NCBI RefSeq assembly: GCF_042654245.1
Contig: NZ_JBHSGI010000004.1
Span: 1-64,000, forward strand
Reading direction: 5' to 3'
Origin: Seohaeicola_A nanhaiensis
GTDB taxonomy: Bacteria; Pseudomonadota; Alphaproteobacteria; Rhodobacterales; Rhodobacteraceae
DNA length: 64,000 nt
Each line of letters starts with the position of its first letter. Position 1 is the first letter of the stretch. This document shows positions 50,953 to 58,628 of this stretch, piece by piece. Under the pieces are notes generated by a model. It searched no databases. It was not told the DNA's origin and saw only the letters and a list, made by a program, of their open reading frames with translations. The translations under genes were made by a program, and so were the position numbers.

Positions 50953-52007
50953 TGGAGCCCTTTATGCAACCCTCGGACAAGGCCCTGGTGCCCTTCGTTT
51001 CGGTCGACAACATGATGCGGCTGATCCACTACATCGGGGCCGAGGACATGTTGCGGGGGCTGGCCGAATATATCGAGGCCGACTTTCGCCGCTGGGAGCT
51101 CTTCGACAAGACCCCGCGCGTCGCATCGCATTCGGCCGAGGGCGTGATCGAGCTGATGCCGACCTCGGATGGCGAGGTCTACGGGTTCAAATATGTCAAC
51201 GGCCACCCGAAGAACACCAAGAGCGGGCTGCAGACGGTGACGGCCTTCGGCCTGCTGGCGAAGGTGGCGACGGGTTATCCCGTGCTCTTGTCCGAGATGA
51301 CTGTGCTGACCGCGATGCGCACGGCCGCGACCTCGGCGATGGCCGCGCGGCATCTGGCGCCAAAGGGGGCCAGGACGATGGCGATGATCGGCAATGGTGC
51401 GCAGTCCGAATTCCAGTGCCTCGCCTTCAAGGCGATCTGCGGCATCGACAAGGTGCGACTGTATGACATCGATCCCGGCGCAACCGCCAAGGCCGCGCGC
51501 AACCTCGCCGGCCACGGATTGCAGGTCACCACCTGCAAGAGCCCGGAAGAGAGCATGGAAGGCGCGCAGATCATCACGACCTGCACCGCAGACAAGCAGT
51601 TTGCCACCATCCTCACCGACAACATGGTCGGCAGCGGAGTTCACATAAACGCCATCGGCGGCGACTGCCCCGGCAAGACGGAACTCGCACCGGGCATCCT
51701 GAAGCGTTCAGACATTTTCGTGGAATATCCGCCGCAGACCCGCGTCGAGGGCGAGATCCAGCAACTGGACCCCGACCATCCGGTGACCGAGCTCTGGCAG
51801 GTCATCGCCGGCACCGCCCCGGGGCGGCGGTCCGCGGATCAGATCACGCTGTTTGACTCCGTCGGTTTCGCCATCGAGGATTTCAGCGCGCTCCGCTATG
51901 TCCGCGACCAGTTGATCGGCACCGCCTTCCACGACGATCTGGACCTTCTCGCCGATCCCGACGACCCGCGCGACCTGTTCGGGATGCTGCAACGCGCGGG
52001 GGGCTGA
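50952..52007 (+). CDS. Ornithine cyclodeaminase family protein
   Basis: A 351-residue NAD-binding protein of the ornithine cyclodeaminase/mu-crystallin family: YVNGHPKNTKSGLQTV, the Rossmann motif AMIGNGAQSEFQ (about 143-154), and CPGKTELAPGILK. In an operon after arginase, the expected reaction is ornithine to proline plus ammonia. Start overlaps the arginase stop. Confidence 0.92.
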   Translation: MEPFMQPSDKALVPFVSVDNMMRLIHYIGAEDMLRGLAEYIEADFRRWELFDKTPRVASHSAEGVIELMPTSDGEVYGFKYVNGHPKNTKSGLQTVTAFGLLAKVATGYPVLLSEMTVLTAMRTAATSAMAARHLAPKGARTMAMIGNGAQSEFQCLAFKAICGIDKVRLYDIDPGATAKAARNLAGHGLQVTTCKSPEESMEGAQIITTCTADKQFATILTDNMVGSGVHINAIGGDCPGKTELAPGILKRSDIFVEYPPQTRVEGEIQQLDPDHPVTELWQVIAGTAPGRRSADQITLFDSVGFAIEDFSALRYVRDQLIGTAFHDDLDLLADPDDPRDLFGMLQRAGG

Positions 52008-52064
52008 CCCGGGCTAACGTCCTGTCGGAGGGTATGGAATTCCACCATACGGCATCGTCCCAGC

Positions 52065-52092
52065 TTGACCGGATATGCAAAAGGTGTAGCGT
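52065..52092 (+). promoter_or_regulatory. Promoter of the caspase-like gene
   Basis: TTGACC (52065-52070) and TAGCGT (52087-52092) are 16 bases apart, and the ATG lies about 38 bases beyond. A reasonable sigma-70 type promoter. Confidence 0.45.
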
Positions 52093-52129
52093 CGCGCCAG
52101 TTTTTCCGCGCCTTTTTCTGAGGTGTCCC

Positions 52130-53722
52130 ATGCGCATTTTAAGTTTCCTCACCACCGTTTCCCTGTTCCTTGCCACCGCCGCTCTCGCCAACGTCGAAAA
52201 GCGTGTCGCCCTGGTCATCGGCAACAGCGCCTATGCCAACGTCGAGCCGCTGACCAACCCGAAGAACGACGCTGTCGAAATGTCGCGACAGCTCAAAGAT
52301 CTGGGGTTCCTGACCGTCGAAGGCACCGACCTTGACCAGAAAGGTTTCCAGGACAAGATCCGCGAATTCGCGCGCCTGTCCATCGACGCCGACCTGACCC
52401 TGTTCTTCTACGCCGGGCACGGCATGGCGGTGAACGGCGTCAACTACCTGATTCCCGTCGACGCCCGGATGGAAGACGCCACCGCGCTCGATTGGGAGGC
52501 GGTCTCGGTCGACTTCATCACCAAGCAGATGCAGCGGTCGGACGGCGTCAGCCTGATCTTCCTCGACGCCTGCCGCAACAACCCGCTGGCCCGCACCCTG
52601 ACGCGTTCGATGGGCAAGCTGGCACGCTCGACCGATGTGTCCAACGGCCTCGCCCGCATGGACATCTCGAACCCGGGCCGCGGCATGGCCGTCGCCTTCG
52701 CCACCTCGCCGGGCGAGGTCGCGCTGGACGGCGAAGGCAAGCACTCGCCCTTCACCGAGGCGCTGCTGGCCAATATCGCCGCGCCCAACCGCGACATCAC
52801 CGAGGTGATGAGCCGCGTGACAGGCCAGGTCTACGACACCACCAAGCAGGCCCAGCGGCCCTGGCTGAACTCGTCCCTCACCGGCCGCGTGATCCTGAAC
52901 CCGGTCGGCAACCCCGAAGTTGCGCCGTCCGAACAGATCGCACTTGGCACCGAGGAGACACCCGCCGCCACCGGCGGTACCGACCTCGCCGCCCAACGGA
53001 TGCTGTTCCAGATGGCCCGTGACAGCAATCGGATCGAGGATTATCAGGCCTATATCACCACATTTCCCGAAGGGCTTTTCGTGACGATGGCGAAGAACTC
53101 CATCGAAACGCTCGAGAAGGAAAAGATGCAGACCCAGGTGGCCAGCCTGACTCCCCAGGGCACGGTGGTCCCCTATGTCCAGCAGCCCCAGGCCGTGCAG
53201 CCGCAGGTCCAGGCCACCGGTCCGGTGCTCTTCGCGGTGCCAACTCCGCAGACGATTGCCCCGCAAGGCACCGTGATGACCCGCGCGATCGACCCGACAG
53301 CGCCTCAGGTCACCCCCGAGATGCGCACCCAGCCGGCCAGCGAGTTCACCGAGCAGGCAATGGGCATGAACGGCATCCTGCGGCGTGAGGTGCAGGCCCG
53401 CCTGAACCTCGCGGGGTTCAACGTGGGTACGCCCGACGGCTCGTTCGGCCCCCGCACCCGCAGCGGCATCCAGGGCTGGCAGGCCAGCATCGGCCTGGTG
53501 CCCTCAGGCTATCTGAACCACCTCCAGTACAGCTATCTCGCCGCCGTTACGGCGCAGCAATATGCCGTCTGGGCCGCCGCCAATCCGCCCCGTCAGGCCA
53601 GCTCGGGCGGCGGTGGCTCGACCACCGTGCGCCGCACCAACACCACCACCAGCAACGGCAACGGTGCGGCCATCGGCGCCTTCCTCGGCGGAATGGCCGC
53701 CGGCATGGCGATCAAGCGTTGA
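52130..53722 (+). CDS. Secreted caspase-like (C14) protein with peptidoglycan-binding domain
   Basis: The 530-residue protein has a signal peptide (MRILSFLTTVSLFLATAALA), then a p20-like caspase domain: RVALVIGNSAY, His97 in FFYAGHGM and Cys148 in FLDACRNNP, the catalytic dyad. A Gln/Pro-rich linker (about 360-420) leads to a peptidoglycan-binding-1 type domain (MNGILRREVQARLNLAGFNVG, about 435-490) and a Gly/Asn/Thr-rich tail with a short hydrophobic end. A periplasmic orthocaspase-type protease is inferred. Confidence 0.88.
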   Translation: MRILSFLTTVSLFLATAALANVEKRVALVIGNSAYANVEPLTNPKNDAVEMSRQLKDLGFLTVEGTDLDQKGFQDKIREFARLSIDADLTLFFYAGHGMAVNGVNYLIPVDARMEDATALDWEAVSVDFITKQMQRSDGVSLIFLDACRNNPLARTLTRSMGKLARSTDVSNGLARMDISNPGRGMAVAFATSPGEVALDGEGKHSPFTEALLANIAAPNRDITEVMSRVTGQVYDTTKQAQRPWLNSSLTGRVILNPVGNPEVAPSEQIALGTEETPAATGGTDLAAQRMLFQMARDSNRIEDYQAYITTFPEGLFVTMAKNSIETLEKEKMQTQVASLTPQGTVVPYVQQPQAVQPQVQATGPVLFAVPTPQTIAPQGTVMTRAIDPTAPQVTPEMRTQPASEFTEQAMGMNGILRREVQARLNLAGFNVGTPDGSFGPRTRSGIQGWQASIGLVPSGYLNHLQYSYLAAVTAQQYAVWAAANPPRQASSGGGGSTTVRRTNTTTSNGNGAAIGAFLGGMAAGMAIKR

Positions 53723-53740
53723 ACCTGCCTCGAGCAGCAG

Positions 53741-53769
53741 AAAGGGCGCGGCCCCGGCCGCGCCCTTTT
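53741..53769. terminator. Terminator between the caspase-like and HNH genes
   Basis: GGGCGCGGCC (53744-53753) pairs with GGCCGCGCCC (53756-53765), followed by TTTT. AAA precedes the stem, so it can serve both convergent genes. Confidence 0.8.
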
Positions 53770-53773
53770 CCGT

Positions 53774-54358
53774 TCAGGCTTCCAGCTCGGCGTCCCAGTA
53801 AAGGAAGTCCATCCAGCTTTCGTGCAGATGGTTCGGCGGGAATTTGCGCCCCATGTTGCGCAGATCCTCGGCCGAAGGCTGCCGCGGGGGCTGGCGCAGG
53901 TGCATCCCGGCGCGGGACAGCGATTTGGAACCCTTCTTGAGATTGCAGGGCGAGCAGGCGGCGACGACGTTCTGCCAGCTTGTCACGCCCCCGGCGCTGC
54001 GCGGCACCACGTGGTCGAAGGTCAGATCGCCCTTCGCGCCGCAATACTGACAGCGGAATTCATCGCGCAGGAACAGGTTGAACCGGGTGAAGGCCGCACG
54101 TTTCTGCGGCTTCACATAGTCCTTGAGCACGACGACCGAGGGAATGCGGATCGTGGTCGAGGGACTGTGAACAACCTCGTCATATTCCGCGACGATCACC
54201 ACCCGGTCGAGCCAGGCGGCCTTCACGGCTTCCTGCCAGGGCCAGAGCGACAGTGGGTAATAACTCAGGGGCCGGTAGTCCGCGTTGAGGACCAGTGCCG
54301 GATGATGTTTCAATACGCCGGGCTCGCGCACGAATTCTGTTCGGAAGTCGCCGATCAT
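53774..54358 (-). CDS. HNH endonuclease family protein
   Basis: A 194-residue protein with CQYCG (about 103-107), LTFDHVVPRSAGG (with the catalytic DH) and ACSPCNLKKGS: a complete HNH domain. Its N-terminal segment (LVLNADYRPLSYYPLSLWPWQEAV) is typical of a widely conserved bacterial housekeeping HNH family of unknown target. Not clearly mobile. Start at the ATG at 54356-54358. Confidence 0.88.
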   Translation of the reverse strand: MIGDFRTEFVREPGVLKHHPALVLNADYRPLSYYPLSLWPWQEAVKAAWLDRVVIVAEYDEVVHSPSTTIRIPSVVVLKDYVKPQKRAAFTRFNLFLRDEFRCQYCGAKGDLTFDHVVPRSAGGVTSWQNVVAACSPCNLKKGSKSLSRAGMHLRQPPRQPSAEDLRNMGRKFPPNHLHESWMDFLYWDAELEA

Positions 54359-54589
54359 GACTGTTGCCGCCGTCTTTCCTTCTGCCCTGAGGCCGGAAGG
54401 CTGCAAACGATTTCGTCAGCAGCCCGACTCGGAATTGTTAATGACTATATATCGCGTTCGAGACCTGACAAGCTTTCTGTCGCCACAACATCTCGACCCT
54501 CGTTTAGGCCCTGCGTGTAACGCACAAATGACGAGCATGCGCGCGGCACCGGGCTTTTCAAGCGCCGGGAGATTGTCTAGGCGAGGCAT

Positions 54590-55141
54590 ATGGCCCGGCT
54601 GATCCGCTTCAACAAACCCTTCGACGTGCTGCCGCAATTCACCGATGGCGAGGGGCGGCGGACATTGGCCGACTTCATTGTCGCCAAGGGCGTCTATCCC
54701 GCAGGGCGGCTGGATCGCGACAGCGAAGGGCTCATGCTGCTGACCGACGACGGGAAACTGCAGGCGCGAATTGCCGACCCGCGGCACAAGCTGGCCAAGA
54801 CATACTGGGTGCAGGTCGAGGGCATTCCAGCGGACTCGGCGCTTGACGCCCTGCGTGGTGGCGTCACGCTCAAGGACGGACCGACCCTGCCCGCCGAGGT
54901 GGAGATGATGGAGCCCCCCGACATCTGGCCGCGCGACCCGCCGATCCGCGTGCGCAAGACCGTGCCCGACAGCTGGCTGTGCCTGCGCCTGCGGGAAGGC
55001 CGCAACCGGCAGGTGCGCCGCATGACCGCCGCTGTCGGCCACCCCACCCTGCGGCTGGTGCGCTATGCCATCGGTTCCGTCACGCTGGACGGTCTCGCGC
55101 CCGGTCACTGGGCTCCGCTCGACCCTGCCAGCCTGCGCTGA
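54590..55141 (+). CDS. RluE-like 23S rRNA pseudouridine synthase
   Basis: A 183-residue RsuA/RluE family enzyme. RLIRFNKPFDVL and YPAGRLDRDSEGLMLLTDDG contain the catalytic Asp (GRLD), and KLAKTYWVQVEG and REGRNRQVRRM complete the family motifs. No S4 domain, as in RluE. Confidence 0.92.
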   Translation: MARLIRFNKPFDVLPQFTDGEGRRTLADFIVAKGVYPAGRLDRDSEGLMLLTDDGKLQARIADPRHKLAKTYWVQVEGIPADSALDALRGGVTLKDGPTLPAEVEMMEPPDIWPRDPPIRVRKTVPDSWLCLRLREGRNRQVRRMTAAVGHPTLRLVRYAIGSVTLDGLAPGHWAPLDPASLR

Positions 55142-55153
55142 TAGGCTGTTGCC

Positions 55154-55576
55154 ATGACACAGATTTCCCCCGTTCCCCGCGCGCTGCTCGAAGCGGCGCT
55201 TTACGTCGACGATCTTGATGCGGCCGAGGCGTTTTACGGCACCCTGCTGGGCCTCGAGCAAATCCGGCGCGTGGCCGACAGGCACGTGTTCTACCGCGTC
55301 GGCGGCGCTGTCCTGCTGATCTTCAATCCGGCCCGCACGTCCCAGCCGTCGGACAACCCCGCCCTGCCCGTCCCGACGCATGGCGCGCAGGGCCCGGGGC
55401 ACCTGTGTTTTGCGATGGAACGCGACGAGATCGAGGCACTTCGCCAGCGTCTGGAGACCTCGGGCGTTTCGACCGAGGCCGCCTTCGACTGGCCGAACGG
55501 CGCCCATTCACTCTATGTCCGCGACCCGGCCGGCAATTCGATCGAATTCGCCGAGCCGCGCCTCTGGAGCCTCTAG
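55154..55576 (+). CDS. VOC (glyoxalase/bleomycin-resistance) family protein
   Basis: A 140-residue protein with two beta-alpha-beta-beta-beta halves: LEAALYVDDLDAAEAFYGTLLGLE and HLCFAMERDEIEALRQRL, ending RDPAGNSIEFAEP. Metal ligands His and Glu are plausible. The substrate is unknown. Its stop overlaps the stop of the convergent ABM gene. Confidence 0.85.
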   Translation: MTQISPVPRALLEAALYVDDLDAAEAFYGTLLGLEQIRRVADRHVFYRVGGAVLLIFNPARTSQPSDNPALPVPTHGAQGPGHLCFAMERDEIEALRQRLETSGVSTEAAFDWPNGAHSLYVRDPAGNSIEFAEPRLWSL

Positions 55577-55872
55577 AGGCTGGTCATCGGTCCCGGCTCG
55601 AACATCTTGATGTCACGGCCAAAGGCGCCAATGGCGGCCAGCTTGTCGCGATAGACGCCGATATGGGCGGACTTGCCATGCGCCTTGAGGCAATCGACGT
55701 CGTCCCACTCCTCGTAGACGCGGAATGTCGTCGGCTCTTCCACGCTCTGCCAGAAGGCATAAACGCGGCAGCCCTTTTCCTGCCGGGTTGCAACGGCGAC
55801 CTCGGCCGCGGCGGCCTTCATGCCCTCGATTCCCTCGGGCGGCACCTGCATGGTTCCGGTGACGATCAGCAT
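55573..55872 (-). CDS. Antibiotic biosynthesis monooxygenase (ABM) domain protein
   Basis: A 99-residue dimeric alpha+beta barrel protein: MLIVTGTMQVPPEGIEGMKAA, then GCRVYAFWQSVEEPTTFRVYEEWDD. Many such proteins are small monooxygenases or heme-degrading/quinone-related enzymes. The start at 55872 begins the conserved domain. Confidence 0.85.
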   Translation of the reverse strand: MLIVTGTMQVPPEGIEGMKAAAAEVAVATRQEKGCRVYAFWQSVEEPTTFRVYEEWDDVDCLKAHGKSAHIGVYRDKLAAIGAFGRDIKMFEPGPMTSL

Positions 55873-55952
55873 CGACTTCTCCCCCCTCCTGTTCGGCGCC
55901 ACCCTGTCGCGGCATCGGCCTGACGTCAACGTGCGCCGTCAGGCCGCGACGG

Positions 55953-56618
55953 TCAGAACCCGACCTTGTCGCGCAGGAAGGCCAACGCGACGCCCAGCCC
56001 ATCGGGTGCGATACCGTGGCCCGTGCCCTTCATCACATGGGCGAACACCTCGGTGAAGCCCGCCTCCTGCAAGGCTTCTGCCGCCTGCGGCAGGGATTGC
56101 GGCGGCACAACCTCGTCCTGATCGCCGTGCACCAGCAGCACAGGCATGCGGCTGCGCGTCTCATCCGCCAGCGTTTCCGGGCTCAGCATCCGGCCCGAGA
56201 AGGCGACGACGCCGGCCAGCGGATCCTCCCGGCGCGGTGCGACGTATAGGCTCATCATCGTGCCCTGGGAAAAGCCGAACAGGGCGACCTGTTCCGGCAG
56301 CAGATCCTCATCGACCATCAGCGCGTCGAGAAAGGCGTTCAGGTCGTCAGCCGCAGCCGAAAGCCCCCGCGCGGCCTCTTCTTCCGACGACCCGTCAAGC
56401 CAGGGAATGGGGAACCACTGGAACCCGAAGGGCGCGCCGGGGATCGACTCGGGCGCGTCGGGCGACACGAACAGCGTGTCGGGCAGATGCTCGCCCAACG
56501 CGTCGGCCAGGCCCAGCAGGTCGGCCCCGTTGGCGCCATATCCGTGCACGAAGACCACCATCGAGCGGGTGCTGCCCGACAGAGGTTCCTTGCGTCCGGC
56601 GTTCAGAACTCGTGTCAT
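55953..56618 (-). CDS. Phospholipase/carboxylesterase (alpha/beta hydrolase)
   Basis: A 221-residue hydrolase with FVHGYGANGADLLGLADAL, the nucleophile Ser in GFSQGTMMSL (about residue 120), LVHGDQDEVVPP (Asp) and TGHGIAPDGL (His). Its start overlaps the stop of the DNA glycosylase gene, so the two are co-transcribed. Confidence 0.9.
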   Translation of the reverse strand: MTRVLNAGRKEPLSGSTRSMVVFVHGYGANGADLLGLADALGEHLPDTLFVSPDAPESIPGAPFGFQWFPIPWLDGSSEEEAARGLSAAADDLNAFLDALMVDEDLLPEQVALFGFSQGTMMSLYVAPRREDPLAGVVAFSGRMLSPETLADETRSRMPVLLVHGDQDEVVPPQSLPQAAEALQEAGFTEVFAHVMKGTGHGIAPDGLGVALAFLRDKVGF

Positions 56619-57274
56619 GTGATCCCTTCCCTGTTCTTTGCCACGCGGTAATAGGCCCAGAGGATGCGCGCCGCAACCGAGCGCCACGGGCTCCAGTCCT
56701 CGGCCATCGTGCGGAAGGCGCGTTCGCGGGGGCGGTCGTCGAGCCCGAACAGCAGGCGGGCCGATTCCTGCAGCGCCAGATCGCCCGGCGCAAAGACATC
56801 GGCGCGGCCAAGCGAGAACATGGCATAGACCTCGGCGGTCCATACGCCGATGCCGGGCACGGCCGTCAGACGCGTGATCACTTCACCGGTCGGCGCGTCG
56901 CGCAGGGCATCATAGTCGAGCCCCGCTCCGGCCAGCGCCAGCGCATAGCGGATTTTCTGACGGCTGAGGCCCACCGCCCGCAGCCCGTCTTCCCCCGCGG
57001 CGACGACGCCGTCCGGACGGTCCAGCCCCGCCGCCTCGATCCGCCCCCAGATGGCTGCGGCCGAGGCGACGCTGACCTGCTGGCTGACGATCGCGCTCAG
57101 CAAGGGGGCGAAACCGTCGGGCCGCAGACGCAGCGGCAGCGGACCGGTTTCCGCAAGTGCGGCGGCAAATCGCGGCTCGCGTCCGGCCAGCCAGGCGGCG
57201 CCCTCGACCAGGCAGTCGGGGCCATGGATCAGTCGGCCAACTGCGGTCGAAGGGAGGGATGCGGCAAGGGTCAT
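56615..57274 (-). CDS. AlkA-type DNA-3-methyladenine glycosylase
   Basis: A 219-residue HhH-GPD glycosylase: LLSAIVSQQVSVASAAAIWGRI, the helix-hairpin-helix LTAVPGIGVWTAEVYAMF, and the catalytic Asp in PGDLALQES. It removes alkylated bases; no adaptive-response regulator is adjacent. Start at ATG 57272-57274, normal length for short AlkA forms. Confidence 0.9.
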   Translation of the reverse strand: MTLAASLPSTAVGRLIHGPDCLVEGAAWLAGREPRFAAALAETGPLPLRLRPDGFAPLLSAIVSQQVSVASAAAIWGRIEAAGLDRPDGVVAAGEDGLRAVGLSRQKIRYALALAGAGLDYDALRDAPTGEVITRLTAVPGIGVWTAEVYAMFSLGRADVFAPGDLALQESARLLFGLDDRPRERAFRTMAEDWSPWRSVAARILWAYYRVAKNREGIT

Positions 57275-57351
57275 GGGGCCGGACAGTATCGTTGCGTCCG
57301 CCCCACGCAAGCCGCTTGTGCGCCCAAATGTTAGGCGCTACGGCTTGCGCC

Positions 57352-58587
57352 ATGACTTCGCTCTCCGACTCCCCCGCCGCCGCTCACGACGACACCCGCG
57401 CCAGACGCAATGTCTGGGTTCTGGTGCTGGCACAGGCGGTTCTGGGCGCCCAAATGCCGATGATCTTCACCGCCGGCGGGCTGGCAGGGATGTCTCTGGC
57501 CACCAACCACTGTCTCGCCACCTTGCCGATCTCGCTGATCGTGCTCGGGTCGATGCTGACGGCGACCCCGCTGTCGGCCGCAATGCAGCGCTGGGGCCGC
57601 AAGACCGGTTTCTTCATTGGCGCGACCGGGGGCATGATGGGGGGCGCTCTGGGCGCGCTGGGGCTCTATCTCGGGTCCTTCCCGGTCTTCCTGCTCGGCT
57701 CGCTGTTCACCGGCGTCTACATGAGCGCGCATGGCTTCTACCGCTTTGCCGCCGCCGATACCGCGTCCGAGGCGTTCCGGCCCAAAGCGATTTCCTATGT
57801 CATGGCGGGCGGGTTGCTGTCGGCGCTGATCGGACCGCAGATCTTCAAGGTGACGGCCGAAGCCTTCGTGGTGCCTTTCCTCGGCACCTATTTCGCGGTG
57901 ATCGGCTTCAACCTGATCGGCTTCCTGCTGTTTCCGCTGCTCGACATTCCCAAGCCGGTGAAGCCGACCGCGGCCTCGGATGCCGGGCGGACGAGATGGC
58001 AGATGCTGAAGACTCCGCGGGTCGCAGTGGCTGTGATCTGTGCGATGGTCTCCTACGCGCTGATGAACCTCGTCATGACCTCCACGCCGCTGGCGGTGGT
58101 CGGCTGCGGGTTCGAGAAGGGCGATGCCGCGAATATCGTGACCGGGCACGTTCTGGCGATGTATACGCCCTCGTTCTTCACCGGCCATCTGATCGCACGT
58201 TTCGGGGTCGAGAAAATCATGGGCATCGGCCTGGCCATCCTGGCCGGCGCGGGGGCCGTGGCGCTTCAGGGGGTCGAGCTCGAGAATTTCTTCGTCGCCC
58301 TGATCCTGCTCGGAATCGGCTGGAACTTCGGCTTCATCGGCGCCACGACGATGCTGGCCGGCGCCCATGCTCCGTCCGAGCGGGGACGGATGCAGGGTCT
58401 GAACGACCTCTTGGTCTTCGGCGGCGTGACCGTCGCCTCGCTGGCCTCGGGAGGGTTGATGAACTGCTCGGGCGGCTCGGCGGTTGAGGGCTGGACGGCG
58501 GTGAACCTCGCGATGGTTCCGGCGCTGGTACTGGCCGGCGGCGCGCTGATCTGGCTGGTGATGCAGCCGAAGGAACGCACCGTCTGA
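57352..58587 (+). CDS. MFS transporter
   Basis: A 411-residue integral membrane protein with about 12 hydrophobic segments and the loop-2 motif AAMQRWGRKTGFFIGA. The middle loop (KPVKPTAASDAG, about residue 200) separates two halves. Substrate unknown. The ATG at 57352 gives a short cytoplasmic N-terminus; no upstream member of an operon. Confidence 0.88.
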   Translation: MTSLSDSPAAAHDDTRARRNVWVLVLAQAVLGAQMPMIFTAGGLAGMSLATNHCLATLPISLIVLGSMLTATPLSAAMQRWGRKTGFFIGATGGMMGGALGALGLYLGSFPVFLLGSLFTGVYMSAHGFYRFAAADTASEAFRPKAISYVMAGGLLSALIGPQIFKVTAEAFVVPFLGTYFAVIGFNLIGFLLFPLLDIPKPVKPTAASDAGRTRWQMLKTPRVAVAVICAMVSYALMNLVMTSTPLAVVGCGFEKGDAANIVTGHVLAMYTPSFFTGHLIARFGVEKIMGIGLAILAGAGAVALQGVELENFFVALILLGIGWNFGFIGATTMLAGAHAPSERGRMQGLNDLLVFGGVTVASLASGGLMNCSGGSAVEGWTAVNLAMVPALVLAGGALIWLVMQPKERTV

Positions 58588-58597
58588 CGGATAGGAA

Positions 58598-58622
58598 GGC
58601 GGCGCATCCCAAGAACGCCGCC
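58598..58622. terminator. Weak hairpin between convergent MFS and dehydrogenase genes
   Basis: GGCGGCG (58598-58604) can pair with CGCCGCC (58616-58622) around an 11-base loop. There is no T-run; a terminator role is only suggested by position. Confidence 0.35.
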
Positions 58623-58628
58623 AACCGG

